NCBI RefSeq assembly: GCF_001400735.1
Contig: NZ_LJPW01000125.1
Coordinates: forward strand, 1 to 64,000
Reading direction: 5' to 3'
Origin: Pseudomonas caricapapayae
GTDB taxonomy: Bacteria > Pseudomonadota > Gammaproteobacteria > Pseudomonadales > Pseudomonadaceae
Length of the DNA stretch: 64,000 nt
The notes under the pieces were generated by a model that worked only from the letters and a program-made list of their open reading frames with translations, was not told where the DNA came from and did no database searches. Positions within the stretch are counted from its first letter, which is position 1; each line of letters begins with the position of its first letter. This document shows positions 45,892 through 55,124 of the stretch, in pieces. Both the position numbers and the translations under genes were made by a program.

Positions 45892-48377
45892 GCAATTTTG
45901 CTGTACCAGAACCCTCCGCCTGGATAGAACGGTGAGTTGCCATACAGGTTGAGTCCGACGGGTGAAGGGATTGCGTGCTTGTCCGGACGCACATCGAAGA
46001 TGTTGGTGCCGCCAAGGCTGAGGGTGATGTTGTCGTAAAGGGTGTAGGACACATCCAGGTCGGTGATCCACTTCGCTCCGAAGCTGCGATCACCGCTTTC
46101 CAGTTGCTGGAGGGTCTTGACCTTGCCGTAACGAGTGGTCTGCAGGTTTACGCCCAGATCGCCCAGCGTCCATTTGCCACCCAGCACCCACTTGGTCTTC
46201 GGTTGCGCGTCGGTCAGATCGCCTTCGCGGGCGCGGCCTACCCAGGTCAGGCTGCCGCCGGGGTTGCTGCCCAGGCCTTGCAGAGCCGCGGGTGCATCCT
46301 TGACGTCAGTGATGACAGTCTTGTTGTAATTGAACCCGGCGCTCCAGCGCACATCGCCCCATGACCCATACTGGCTGGAGTGATCGAGGACGATATCCAG
46401 ACCGCGCGTCCGTGTGTCGAAGGCGTTGGCGTAATACGAAGTCCAGGTGCTGGTGTCCACACCTTGTGCGGTGAGAACAGGTGCCAGGGCGGGGCCGTAC
46501 AGGCTTTCGGTGCGAGCGATGCGATCGGCGATCTCGATCCAGTAGGCGTCGGCTGTCAGGCTGGTGCGCGGTGCCGGTTGCCAGGTCACGCCAACGCCCA
46601 GATTACGTGATTTCTCCGGGTCCAGCGTGGTCGCGCCAAGCGCCTGGGCCAGCGCCGAGTTGACCGGCGCGATGCGCGTCACGGCGGGCACGATTGTGCC
46701 GTCCGGCGCGGCGCCGACCCGGTTGTCCGAGATGCTGTAGCCGATCTGGGTCAGCGAGGGCGCGCGAAAGCCCGTGCCCACGGTGCCGCGTACAGCGAAG
46801 GTGTCAGTGAATTCGTAACGCGAGTTGAGCTTGGCGCTGAGCGTGTTGCCTGAGTCATCGTCGAAGTGCTCGGCGCGCAACGCCAGATCGACGAACAGGG
46901 GTTCTATCGGAGTGATGCCAAAATCGACGTAAGCTGCATAATTGTTACGTTGCAGGCTGGTGGCGTCCTGCGGCGAGATGACCGCTGCGGCCTGCGCGGC
47001 TATCGACGCCAGTTGCCCGGCCAGCGGGTTGGCCTGGCCATTGGGCAGGGTTGCCGGAAAGCGATAGCCGCCGACCTGATAGGCCTGCGCATCTCCTGAA
47101 AAGGTCCGGAAACGTTCCCAGCGATGCTCAAGCCCTGCAGACACTTGCAGCGGCACGCCAAACAGTCCGTCAAACGCGCGGGTGACGTCGACATTGTTGA
47201 CCCATTGTTCGAATCGGTAGGTCGCCAGATCATCGAACGAAGTCGGGGACGTCGGTCCCAGCGACGGGTTGAGGGTCAGATCGCTGTACTGATGGTTGTT
47301 GTTACGCCCGTACGTGGTGCTCAGGTCCCAGTTCCAGCCCAGAGACTCGCCCTTGCCGCCAATCAGGTACTGATAGTCGGTGTCGTCCAGATTGTTCAGC
47401 GGGTAATAGCCATCGGCAAACAGTTCGGGAATATTGGCGTTGCTGTTGGGGTAGCGGAAGTAGTTGTTGATGACAGCCTCGCGTTGTCCGTAGGTGCCGT
47501 AGGAATACAGCGCGGTTTGATCATTCAGAGGCAGTTCGGCGTTGTACGCCAGGTTGAACGCTTTGATCTGCGGGTCACCGTTCTTGACGCCGACCCGATC
47601 CCAGCTCGCCTCACGAGGGTCGCCGGGGAAATAAGCAGTGTTGCTGGCTTTCTCGTTCCAGCTGGCATCGCCACGTTTGCGGGCGTCGGCCGAAAGGTGC
47701 AGAAAACCGCCGTCACCCAGTTCGAAGCCGGTGTCACCTTCGAACTTGGTAACTTCGCCTTCGCCGCTGTACAGCTTGCCGTAGGTCACGCCCAGATGGC
47801 CGCCCTCGGCGCTGTCCTTCAGAATCACGTTGATTACCCCTGCGATCGCGTCCGAGCCATATTGTGCGGCGGCGCTGTCCTTGAGCACCTCGATGCGCTC
47901 AACCGCGCTGATCGGGATCATGTCGATGTCCACCGAGTTCGCGCCGCTGCTGTCGGTTGAACCATTGGCGGGCAGGGCGCTGTTATGGCGGCGTTTGCCA
48001 TTGACCAGCACCAGCGTGTAGGCCGGTGCCAGGCTGCGGTTGGACAGGGGGCGGATGGTCGAGTTATAGCCCGCCACATTGGTGCCATAGTTGAAAGACG
48101 GCAACAGTTTGGCGATGGCCTCGGTCAGGTCGGCGCGACCGGTTTTCAGTAACTGATCGCTGGTCACGATATCAACCGGGGCCGGGCTGTCGGTGACGGT
48201 GCGCTGGGTACCGCGAACCCCGGTGGATATCACCGTGACTTTTTCCAGGCGAGCCTCATCGTCGGTCGCTTCGTCGGCGGCATGGGCCGGGTTCATGAGG
48301 CCCATGCCGACGAACGCGATACTCTTGATCAACGGGTTGCGCAGGCAACGGCGAGGAGTGTGGACGGGTGGGGTCAT
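45879..48377 (-). CDS. TonB-dependent outer-membrane receptor, substrate unknown
   Basis: The 832-aa receptor has an Arg-rich signal peptide region ending NPAHA, a plug domain (VDIVTSDQLLKTGRADLTEAIAKLL, LVNGKRRHNSALPANG, ISAVERIEVLKDSAAAQYGS, DAIAGVINVILK) and a barrel ending GGGFWYSKIAYDF with the expected terminal Phe. It is related to the receptor at 52450-54852, sharing LVNGKRRH, YGSDAIAGVIN and GFRAPSL. The start at 48377 has an AAGGA site and an exported N-terminus. Its 3' end overlaps ybtA, but it is not a FyuA relative and is probably not part of the siderophore operon. What it imports cannot be told; the SCO/PCuAC genes and TonB operon beyond its promoter are its functional neighbours. 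Confidence 0.88.
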   Translation of the reverse strand: MTPPVHTPRRCLRNPLIKSIAFVGMGLMNPAHAADEATDDEARLEKVTVISTGVRGTQRTVTDSPAPVDIVTSDQLLKTGRADLTEAIAKLLPSFNYGTNVAGYNSTIRPLSNRSLAPAYTLVLVNGKRRHNSALPANGSTDSSGANSVDIDMIPISAVERIEVLKDSAAAQYGSDAIAGVINVILKDSAEGGHLGVTYGKLYSGEGEVTKFEGDTGFELGDGGFLHLSADARKRGDASWNEKASNTAYFPGDPREASWDRVGVKNGDPQIKAFNLAYNAELPLNDQTALYSYGTYGQREAVINNYFRYPNSNANIPELFADGYYPLNNLDDTDYQYLIGGKGESLGWNWDLSTTYGRNNNHQYSDLTLNPSLGPTSPTSFDDLATYRFEQWVNNVDVTRAFDGLFGVPLQVSAGLEHRWERFRTFSGDAQAYQVGGYRFPATLPNGQANPLAGQLASIAAQAAAVISPQDATSLQRNNYAAYVDFGITPIEPLFVDLALRAEHFDDDSGNTLSAKLNSRYEFTDTFAVRGTVGTGFRAPSLTQIGYSISDNRVGAAPDGTIVPAVTRIAPVNSALAQALGATTLDPEKSRNLGVGVTWQPAPRTSLTADAYWIEIADRIARTESLYGPALAPVLTAQGVDTSTWTSYYANAFDTRTRGLDIVLDHSSQYGSWGDVRWSAGFNYNKTVITDVKDAPAALQGLGSNPGGSLTWVGRAREGDLTDAQPKTKWVLGGKWTLGDLGVNLQTTRYGKVKTLQQLESGDRSFGAKWITDLDVSYTLYDNITLSLGGTNIFDVRPDKHAIPSPVGLNLYGNSPFYPGGGFWYSKIAYDF

Positions 48378-48769
48378 AACAGAGCGATCCTTGGTAGTGC
48401 TGAAAAAGTCCTGGGCACCTCCACACGGCAAGGGTCGGTCTGCTGGCGAATATAAGGTTATGAAACAAGGCTGTGAAAGGCCTTTTGGCTATATGCTAAT
48501 TATGAAATTAATAAATTATATTTTAGTTTTAAATGCATTGATTGCATTTAAATCGGGGGCATGAGCGACAGGGGAGAGGGGTTCAATGTAGCTCCGCAGG
48601 CTGTGCGGTTTTGTCGCATGGCCTATTGCGGCCCATGAGGGCGGCGTTTGCGCGCCTGCTCATGGTTTGATACAGGATTGGCGGTATTCCCGACTGCCCT
48701 TGAGTGGTAAATTCGCCGCCTTTGAATTTGTCTGAACTCACGCGCCTTATCCTCCAGGGGACGCAAGAC
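48378..48769. promoter_or_regulatory. 392-bp divergent region between receptor and SCO genes
   Basis: No gene is seen. A strongly AT-rich block (about 48480-48555) contains a perfect inverted repeat with 10-bp arms and a 5-nt spacer, TTTAAATGCA-N5-TGCATTTAAA (48528-48552), which overlaps the octamer ATTTAAAT at 48546-48553. It is the best operator candidate for the receptor gene starting at 48377, about 150 bp away. The remainder toward the SCO gene has no clear motif. Confidence 0.55.
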
Positions 48770-49375
48770 ATGACGCAACATCTGACCCGCCGCGAGGTGG
48801 TCGCTGGCCTCTCGTTGCTGAGCCTGGGCCTGCTGGCTGGCTGCGGCAATTCCAATGCGTTGCCGTTCAAGCATGGCAAGGACATGAGCAACGAGATTGT
48901 CGGCCGTAACTTCCGGCTCAAGGACTCGCAAGGCAACGTCAAGACCTTGTCCAGCTTTCGCGGCTTGATGCCGATGATTTTCTTTGGCTTTACTCAATGC
49001 CCTGCCATCTGCCCTACGGCCCTGGCGCGGGCTGCACAGATCAGAAAACTGATGGGTGAGGAGGGCAAGACACTCCAGGTGGTGTTCATTACCCTGGACC
49101 CGGAGCGTGATACGCCCGAGGTGATCGACGCTTATGTAAAGGCTTTTGATCCAACCTTTGTCGCGCTGTCCGGCACCCTTGAAGAAACGGCCGCAACGGC
49201 CAGGGAGTTCGGCGTATTCTTTGAAAAGGTCCCGCTGGGGGATACCTACACAATCTCGCACACCGCCACCAGTTACGTCTACGACACTCGAGGCGTATTG
49301 CGCCTGGGGTTGTCGCACAGGCTATCCGCCCAACAATGCACTGAAGATCTGCTCACTTTGATGGAAGTATGCTGA
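48770..49375 (+). CDS. SCO1/SenC-family copper/redox lipoprotein
   Basis: The 201-aa protein is a thioredoxin-fold SCO protein involved in copper delivery to cytochrome c oxidase or in related redox control. It has a lipoprotein signal (VAGLSLLSLGLLAGCG, lipobox LAGC), the copper-binding CPAIC motif (FTQCPAICPT) and the distant conserved His (SHTATSYVYD). The start at 48770 follows an AGGGGAC site. Its TGA overlaps the ATG of the PCuAC gene (TGATG), so the two copper chaperones are translationally coupled. Confidence 0.9.
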   Translation: MTQHLTRREVVAGLSLLSLGLLAGCGNSNALPFKHGKDMSNEIVGRNFRLKDSQGNVKTLSSFRGLMPMIFFGFTQCPAICPTALARAAQIRKLMGEEGKTLQVVFITLDPERDTPEVIDAYVKAFDPTFVALSGTLEETAATAREFGVFFEKVPLGDTYTISHTATSYVYDTRGVLRLGLSHRLSAQQCTEDLLTLMEVC

Positions 49376-49863
49376 TGACCGTTCTGATTCGTAATGCGGT
49401 AAAGCCGCTGTTGCTGACCCTTTCGCTGTTGGGCCTGAGCGCTCAGGCCCTTGCCGAAACGCGTGTCGATGATGCCTGGGTCCGTGCCACCGTGCCAGGC
49501 CAGCCTGCCACTGGCGCGTTCATGCGCATTACCTCGACCGTTGACGGTAAGCTGGTCGACGTCGCCTCGCCTGTGGCCAAGACCGTGCAGATCCATCAGA
49601 TGAGCATGAAAGGCGATGTGATGAGCATGCAGCGCGTGGAGTCGGTCGACCTGCCGGCAGGCAAACCGGTGGTGTTCGATTCCAACGGTTATCACGTGAT
49701 GTTCATGGGCCTTGCAGCGCAGGTCAAAGAGGGTGATCAGGTTCCCCTGACCCTGACCGTGGAAAACGCCACAGGCGGGAAGGAGTCCGTTCAGGTCACG
49801 GCGGTAGCCAGGTCACTCACCGAAGATGACCACAGCGGGCATGGAGATCACAGCGGCCATTGA
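49375..49863 (+). CDS. Periplasmic copper chaperone PCuAC (DUF461)
   Basis: The 162-aa protein has a signal peptide (VKPLLLTLSLLGLSAQALA) and the PCuAC copper(I) site: IHQMSMKGDVMSM followed about 20 residues later by GYHVMFMGL, the H(M)X10MX21HXM pattern. A His-rich tail (DDHSGHGDHSGH) gives extra metal binding. PCuAC proteins load the CuA centre of cytochrome c oxidase together with SCO proteins. A start two codons upstream (49369) is possible; 49375 gives the common TGATG coupling with the SCO gene. Confidence 0.9.
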   Translation: MTVLIRNAVKPLLLTLSLLGLSAQALAETRVDDAWVRATVPGQPATGAFMRITSTVDGKLVDVASPVAKTVQIHQMSMKGDVMSMQRVESVDLPAGKPVVFDSNGYHVMFMGLAAQVKEGDQVPLTLTVENATGGKESVQVTAVARSLTEDDHSGHGDHSGH

Positions 49864-50106
49864 GCCTGCAGAATCGGGCTCGGAGCATGGTCACGTCAGG
49901 GACATCCAGGCCATGCCGCATTCCGCGCCAGTCCAGGGAGCAATAAACCAGATCTTTATATGCTTTTAGGATCTAAGCAGCGAACCAAATATTCTTTTCA
50001 GGAACAAGCCTCTTTCAGCGATGATTGCCTTGCCATATCAACTTTGGAAAGGTGACTGATACCAACAGAACCTGGATTTTTATCATGAAAATGCAGGAGT
50101 GTATCA

Positions 50107-50925
50107 ATGGGCAATGTCCAGACCGCAGCCAGTGCACATGATGTGCCTTGGCGCCAGACGCCAAGCGGCGACCTGGTCGATCTGGGGCGTCCTTTCCGTG
50201 CGCCCCTGGCGTTATCGCGGTTGCAAAGTATCCCCAAGCCCATCCTTAAACGGCGCGAAGCCATCCTGCTGAGTGCGCTGGCGCTGGTGCTGCACGGCAC
50301 GGTCATCTACTGGTTGAGCCAGAACCCGACGCCAGTGCTGCCGGTGGTGCCGCCGGAAATTCCGCCGATGACCATCGAATTTTCCCAGCCTGCACCGCCG
50401 GTTGTCGAGACGCCACCGCCACCGCCTGAGCCTGTCGTGCAGCCGGTGGTCGAGCCGCCACCTCCGGTCGAGGATGAACTGGCTGTCAAGCCGCCACCGC
50501 CCAAACCGATTCCGAAACCCAAGCCGCAGCCACCCAAGCCTGTGGTCAAACCAGTGGCAAAACCGATCGAGCAACCAGCGCCGCCCGTGCCTGCGCCACC
50601 TGTCGCTGCGCCTGCTGCTCCCGCGCCGCCAGCGCCCAAACCGGTAACTCCGGCTTCTGCGAGCGCTGGCTACCTGCGCAACCCGGCCCCGGAATACCCG
50701 TCGCTGGCCATGCGTCGCGGCTGGGAAGGGACTGTGCTGTTGCGCGTCCATGTATTGGCCAGCGGCAAGCCTGGCGAGATACAGATACAGAAGAGCAGTG
50801 GCCGGGACCAACTGGATGACGCTGCACTGGCCGCTGTTAAACGCTGGAGTTTTGTCCCCGCCAAGCAGGGGGATGTCGCCCAGGACGGCTGGGTCAGCGT
50901 GCCCATTGATTTCAAGATCAAATGA
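50107..50925 (+). CDS. tonB: TonB energy-transducing protein
   Basis: The 272-aa protein has a 48-residue cytoplasmic N-terminus, one membrane anchor (AILLSALALVLHGTVIYWL), a long Pro-rich periplasmic spacer (about 78-195, rich in PPPP, PKP and PVA blocks) and the C-terminal TonB domain (NPAPEYPSLAMRRGWEGTV, LDDAALAAVKRWSFVPAK). It couples the proton gradient to outer-membrane receptors. A GCAGGAG site precedes the ATG. It starts a tonB-exbB-exbD operon which ends in a terminator, just before a receptor gene. The Pro-rich DNA also gives long open frames on the opposite strand that are not genes. Confidence 0.93.
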   Translation: MGNVQTAASAHDVPWRQTPSGDLVDLGRPFRAPLALSRLQSIPKPILKRREAILLSALALVLHGTVIYWLSQNPTPVLPVVPPEIPPMTIEFSQPAPPVVETPPPPPEPVVQPVVEPPPPVEDELAVKPPPPKPIPKPKPQPPKPVVKPVAKPIEQPAPPVPAPPVAAPAAPAPPAPKPVTPASASAGYLRNPAPEYPSLAMRRGWEGTVLLRVHVLASGKPGEIQIQKSSGRDQLDDAALAAVKRWSFVPAKQGDVAQDGWVSVPIDFKIK

Positions 50926-51038
50926 GGTTTCAAGACCCATAACCCGAAATTCGATTGACCTGGCGAGCTACCTGAACCAAAGGCGCATCGCGACACACCC
51001 TATGCCTTGTTCCGACTTTGTTCACAGAGAGCTGCGCC

Positions 51039-51767
51039 ATGAACCTGATTGCTTCGCCTTTTGAATCCATCGAACACGCGGTCATCTGGCTGCTGGTTAT
51101 CTTTTCCGTTGCCACCTGGGGCCTTGCTCTGCTCAAGGGCGTGCAGTTTTCGCGCCTGAAGTCCCAGGATCGCAAGTTCCACAAGCAGTTCTGGGCGGCA
51201 TCGAGCCTGGATTCCGCTGCACAACTGGCCCAGGAACAACCGGGCGCTGCGGCGCGCGTTGCTCTGGCCGGGTATGCCGCCATTCAGGTGCCGGACGGCG
51301 CGCAGGCCAACGACCTCAGTCAGTCCATCAACCATCAGGACCGCCTTGAGCGTGCCTTGCGTCAGCAGATCGTTCGAGAGCGTCGCTCGCTGGAGACCGG
51401 TCTGGCGATTCTCGCCAGCATTGGCAGCACGTCGCCTTTCATCGGCCTGTTCGGTACGGTCTGGGGCATCATGTCCGCGCTCAAGGGCATCAGCGCAGCC
51501 GGTTCGGCAAGCCTGGAAACCGTGGCCGGTCCGATCGGTGCCGCGCTGGTGGCAACCGGTGTCGGCATCGCCGTCGCAGTGCCTGCGGTGCTGGTCTACA
51601 ACTACTTCCTGCGACGTCTGAAGTTGACCGCCGCCGATCTGGACGATTTTGCCCACGATTTCTACAGCCTGGCGCAGAAGAGTGCGTTCCGCGTACTGCT
51701 GCACCCGGTCCTCAAGTCTGGCGCTAACGCAGGGCAAGCCGGGCAGAAAGTGAAGGAGGCATCCTGA
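51039..51767 (+). CDS. exbB: ExbB/TolQ/MotA-family proton channel
   Basis: The 242-aa protein has three membrane segments: one near the N-terminus (AVIWLLVIFSVATWGLALL) and two in the conserved C-terminal region (LAILASIGSTSPFIGLFGTVWGI and GVGIAVAVPAVLVYNYF). These are the ExbB channel helices that energise TonB. The start at 51039 is preferred over an upstream ATG seven codons earlier because the family begins here and GAGAG lies upstream. It is 113 bp after tonB and 1 bp before exbD. Confidence 0.93.
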   Translation: MNLIASPFESIEHAVIWLLVIFSVATWGLALLKGVQFSRLKSQDRKFHKQFWAASSLDSAAQLAQEQPGAAARVALAGYAAIQVPDGAQANDLSQSINHQDRLERALRQQIVRERRSLETGLAILASIGSTSPFIGLFGTVWGIMSALKGISAAGSASLETVAGPIGAALVATGVGIAVAVPAVLVYNYFLRRLKLTAADLDDFAHDFYSLAQKSAFRVLLHPVLKSGANAGQAGQKVKEAS

Positions 51768-51768
51768 A

Positions 51769-52170
51769 ATGGCTTTTTCCACACAAGACACCGATGAAGT
51801 GCTGAGCGAGATCAACGTCACGCCGCTGGTGGACGTGATGCTGGTACTGCTGGTGGTGTTCATCGTCACCGCGCCGCTGTTGACCAACTCGATCCCGATC
51901 AACCTGCCCAAGACCGAATCGGTTGCGCCAGTGGAGCAGAAAGACCCATTGGTGGTAAGTATCGACGGGCAGGGCAAGTTGTTCATCAACAAGGATGAAA
52001 TTCAGCCTGACCTGTTGGAAACCAACCTCAAGGCTGCCAAAGACAAATCACCGGACGTGCGTGTGCAGTTGCAGGCGGATAATGGCGTGAACTATGGCGA
52101 AGTGGCACGAGCAATGGCCTCCATCGAGCGTGCCGGGATTACCAAACTGTCGGTGATCACCGCCAGGTAG
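51769..52170 (+). CDS. exbD: ExbD/TolR-family protein
   Basis: The 133-aa protein has one N-terminal membrane helix (VDVMLVLLVVFIVTAPLLT) carrying the essential Asp, preceded by INVTPLVD, and a periplasmic domain ending GEVARAMASIERAGITKLSVIT. It completes the TonB-ExbB-ExbD motor. A strong AGGAGG site lies in the end of exbB, and only one base separates the two genes. A terminator follows 33 bp after the stop. Confidence 0.95.
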   Translation: MAFSTQDTDEVLSEINVTPLVDVMLVLLVVFIVTAPLLTNSIPINLPKTESVAPVEQKDPLVVSIDGQGKLFINKDEIQPDLLETNLKAAKDKSPDVRVQLQADNGVNYGEVARAMASIERAGITKLSVITAR

Positions 52171-52202
52171 TGGGTTTGTCTCCCAAGGTTTCATCAGTTT
52201 TG

Positions 52203-52235
52203 GGCCGCATCCTCAGGCAGGTGCGGCCTTTTTTT
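52203..52235 (+). terminator. Rho-independent terminator after exbD
   Basis: GGCCGCA (52203-52209) pairs with TGCGGCC (52222-52228) and is followed directly by seven T. This is a classic intrinsic terminator that ends the tonB-exbB-exbD transcript and separates it from the receptor gene downstream. Confidence 0.85.
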
Positions 52236-52449
52236 GTCCGCGTTTCAGGTCTTTTTCAGGCGTGACACAAATGCAGATGCTTATTCTTTATTGGTATTTA
52301 AATATTTATATCAATGTCATTAAGCTATAACGCATCGGGCTACCGGAATACCAATCAGACACCGTAATGATCGCCACCGTCCACCGCACGGATCGCTCGT
52401 TGTAACCAGAACACAGTTTCTGGATCAAGGATTTTCAAGGGGTAGTGGT

Positions 52450-54852
52450 ATGGGGAATTTCAAACGAAGTGTAGTGGCCACGGCGGTTTTTTCAGCCAAT
52501 TTGCTGAGCGTCGCCGGGATCAGTGCAAGCGCTTATGCTGCAGAAGTCACGGATGAACAAAACAATCAGGGCGCATCCACCCTGGGTACGGTGATCGTTA
52601 CCGGCACCCGGGCACAAGAGCGCACCGCCAGCGCCTCGCTCTCGCCGATTGATGTGATTTCCGGTGACAGCCTGCGCAGTTCCGGCTCCAGCGAGTTGGG
52701 CACGGTGCTGGCGCGCTTGATCCCGTCGATCAATTTTCCACGGCCCAGCCTGGTGGACGGTGCAGAGCTGACGCGTCCGGCGCAACTGCGCGGCCTGTCG
52801 CCGGATCAGGTGCTGGTGCTGGTGAACGGCAAACGCCGCCACACGTCAGCCTTCGTCAACCTGGGTGGAGCGGTAGGCCGTGGCTCGGCACCTGCCGACC
52901 TGAACGCCATCCCGCTGTCGGCCATCGACCATATTGAAGTGCTGCGCGACGGTGCGTCGGCGCGTTACGGCTCCGATGCGATTGCCGGGGTGATCAACAT
53001 CATCCTCAAGAGCGCCGACCATGGCGGCTCGATTTCCAGCCAATACGGCCAGTACAAGAAAGGCGACGGGATTCAGCGTCAGGTATCCGGCAATACCGGT
53101 TTTGCGCTAGGCGACAACGGTACTTTCAACCTCTCGGGTGAAGGTGCCGACAACGACTACACCAACCGCGCCGGCGATGACCTTCGCGCCTCCAGTGTGG
53201 GCTCCACTACTTATGGTCAGCAGGTATTCCGCCAGGGCGAGCCGCAAACTCATGAGGGCAAGCTGCAGTACAACGCCGAATACAGCTTCAATGATGCGGC
53301 GGAGTTCTACAGCTTCGGTGGTTACAGTAAACGTCGTGGCGAAACCGCTGCGTTCTATCGACCGAGCAACGCGTCCAACAACATCGCTGCGATTTATCCC
53401 AACGGCTATCTGCCGCTGATCAATGGCACGCTTGAAGACACTTCGCTGGTTGCCGGACTGCGCGGCGAGCTCGCGGATGACTGGCACTACGACCTGTCCG
53501 CCAACTACGGGAAAAATACCTATGAACTGCGCACCAGGACCATCAATACGTCACTGGGCCTGAACACACCGCGTTCGTTCTATAACGGCACGCTGACCAA
53601 CGACCAGAAGCAACTGAGCCTCGACCTGTCGCGGGAATTCAGCGCAGCGTGGCTGCCTTATCCAGTGTCGGTCGCGTTTGGGGCCGAATACCTGCGTCAG
53701 GGCTATCAGATCGAAGCAGGGCAGGCGGAGTCGTATTTCCAGACCGGCAGTTCCGGACTCGGCGGCTTCCGCGCCGCCGATGCTGGCAGCTACTCGCGAC
53801 ACAACGTTGCCCAGTATCTGGATGTGGAGACCAATCTGACCGAGAAACTCGGTGTATCGGCGGCCGTTCGGCACGAGGACTACAGTGATTTCGGCTCCAA
53901 TGTCAGTGGTTCGTTTTCGGCGCGTTACGACTTCACTCCTCAGGTCGCTTTGCGAGGCAGCGTGTCGACGGGCTTCCGCGCACCTTCACTGGCCCAGCAG
54001 AACTTTACGTCTACGTCGTCGCAGCTGATTGGCAATACGATCCAGGAGGAGGGCACGTTCCCGGCCGGCAGTAACGTTGCACAACTGTTGGGGGCTGAAG
54101 ATCTGAAGCCGGAGAAGTCCCGCAACTACAGCCTGGGCCTGGTGCTCCAGCCGCTGGACAGCCTGACCGTAACTGCCGACGTTTACCATATCGACATTCA
54201 GGACCGTATCTCGCTGTCTTCCAACCTGGTGCTCAACAACACGGCCATCAACTATCTGCGCAGCAATGGTGTGGGTGACATCAATTACACCAGCGCGCGT
54301 TACTTCACCAACGCTACCGACACCAGCACCGACGGCGTCGACCTGGTGGCCAATTATCGCTACCAGTTCGATAACGGGGTGCGCTGGAACAGCACGCTGG
54401 GTTACAACTACAACCACACCAAAGTCACCGACGTGAAAGCCAACCCGGCAATTCTCGATCAGTTGGGCGTGAACCTGGTTCGGGTAGACCGCAGGGAACG
54501 CATCGGATTGCTGGGTGACACGACACCTCAGCACAAACTGACGCTGGGCAATGATCTGACGTTTGGTAACTGGGCGCTGCATTCCAATCTGGTTCGCTAC
54601 GGCGAGTTCACCAGCTATCAGGCCGACAAGGTCAACGACCAGACCTTCAGCGCAGCCTGGCTGCTGGACCTGGCGGTGGACTATAAACTCAAGAGCTGGG
54701 TCTTTACCCTGGGCGGCGACAACGTCACCGACAAGTACCCCGAGAAGCTCAACGACTTTTCGTCCAGCGGCGGCAACCTGGCCTACAGCACGTTTTCGCC
54801 TTACGGGTATAGCGGGGCGTTTTACTACGGCAAGGTGACATACAACTGGTAA
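52450..54852 (+). CDS. TonB-dependent outer-membrane receptor, substrate unknown
   Basis: The 800-aa receptor has a long signal region (FKRSVVATAVFSANLLSVAG, then SAYAAEV), a plug with GTVIVTGTRAQERTASASLSP, LVNGKRRHTSAFVNLGGAVG and HIEVLRDGASARYGSDAIAGV, and a barrel ending GAFYYGKVTYNW, with an aromatic terminal residue as expected. It is a relative of the 45879-48377 receptor. It follows the tonB-exbB-exbD operon but has its own AT-rich promoter region (52280-52320, with ATTTAAAT at 52296-52303). Downstream lie a REP pair and an SsuA-like binding protein. Substrate is unknown; sulfur esters, siderophores or metals are all possible. Confidence 0.88.
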   Translation: MGNFKRSVVATAVFSANLLSVAGISASAYAAEVTDEQNNQGASTLGTVIVTGTRAQERTASASLSPIDVISGDSLRSSGSSELGTVLARLIPSINFPRPSLVDGAELTRPAQLRGLSPDQVLVLVNGKRRHTSAFVNLGGAVGRGSAPADLNAIPLSAIDHIEVLRDGASARYGSDAIAGVINIILKSADHGGSISSQYGQYKKGDGIQRQVSGNTGFALGDNGTFNLSGEGADNDYTNRAGDDLRASSVGSTTYGQQVFRQGEPQTHEGKLQYNAEYSFNDAAEFYSFGGYSKRRGETAAFYRPSNASNNIAAIYPNGYLPLINGTLEDTSLVAGLRGELADDWHYDLSANYGKNTYELRTRTINTSLGLNTPRSFYNGTLTNDQKQLSLDLSREFSAAWLPYPVSVAFGAEYLRQGYQIEAGQAESYFQTGSSGLGGFRAADAGSYSRHNVAQYLDVETNLTEKLGVSAAVRHEDYSDFGSNVSGSFSARYDFTPQVALRGSVSTGFRAPSLAQQNFTSTSSQLIGNTIQEEGTFPAGSNVAQLLGAEDLKPEKSRNYSLGLVLQPLDSLTVTADVYHIDIQDRISLSSNLVLNNTAINYLRSNGVGDINYTSARYFTNATDTSTDGVDLVANYRYQFDNGVRWNSTLGYNYNHTKVTDVKANPAILDQLGVNLVRVDRRERIGLLGDTTPQHKLTLGNDLTFGNWALHSNLVRYGEFTSYQADKVNDQTFSAAWLLDLAVDYKLKSWVFTLGGDNVTDKYPEKLNDFSSSGGNLAYSTFSPYGYSGAFYYGKVTYNW

Positions 54853-54891
54853 TTTGATTTGTTGCTGATTGTTGTCCCAATGCTTCGCGTG

Positions 54892-55068
54892 ATACACAAG
54901 TCTGAATGACGGGCTTCTGCCCGGGGGCGTGGGAGCGAACTTGTTCGCGAAGACGGTGTTTTAGACGATGCATTTTCGGCAACTATACCGGCCCTTTCGC
55001 GAACAAGCGAAGCGTCGCCCGGTTCGCTCCCACGGCCTTCGGCCAGAATCAAGAGCGGACTTGTGTAT
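54892..55068. repeat. Nested inverted-repeat element containing a REP pair
   Basis: An inner inverted pair has GTGGGAGCGAACTTGTTCGC (from 54929) facing TTCGCGAACAAGCGAAG and GGTTCGCTCCCAC (54996-55033), a REP arrangement typical of Pseudomonas. It is framed by perfect 11-bp outer inverted repeats, ATACACAAGTC (54892-54902) and GACTTGTGTAT (55058-55068). It lies between the ends of two convergent genes and may act as a bidirectional terminator or be a REPIN-like mobile sequence. Confidence 0.75.
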
Positions 55069-55124
55069 AACGCTGAGCACAAAGCGTGTGAGCGACTGTT
55101 GCGTATAAGGATCAGTGCGAGAAC

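Noticed and set aside
50212..50940. A 242-codon frame and a Gly-rich 110-codon frame antisense to tonB
   Set aside because: They are mirror images of the Pro-rich tonB spacer, with repetitive Arg or Gly composition and no ribosome site or family.
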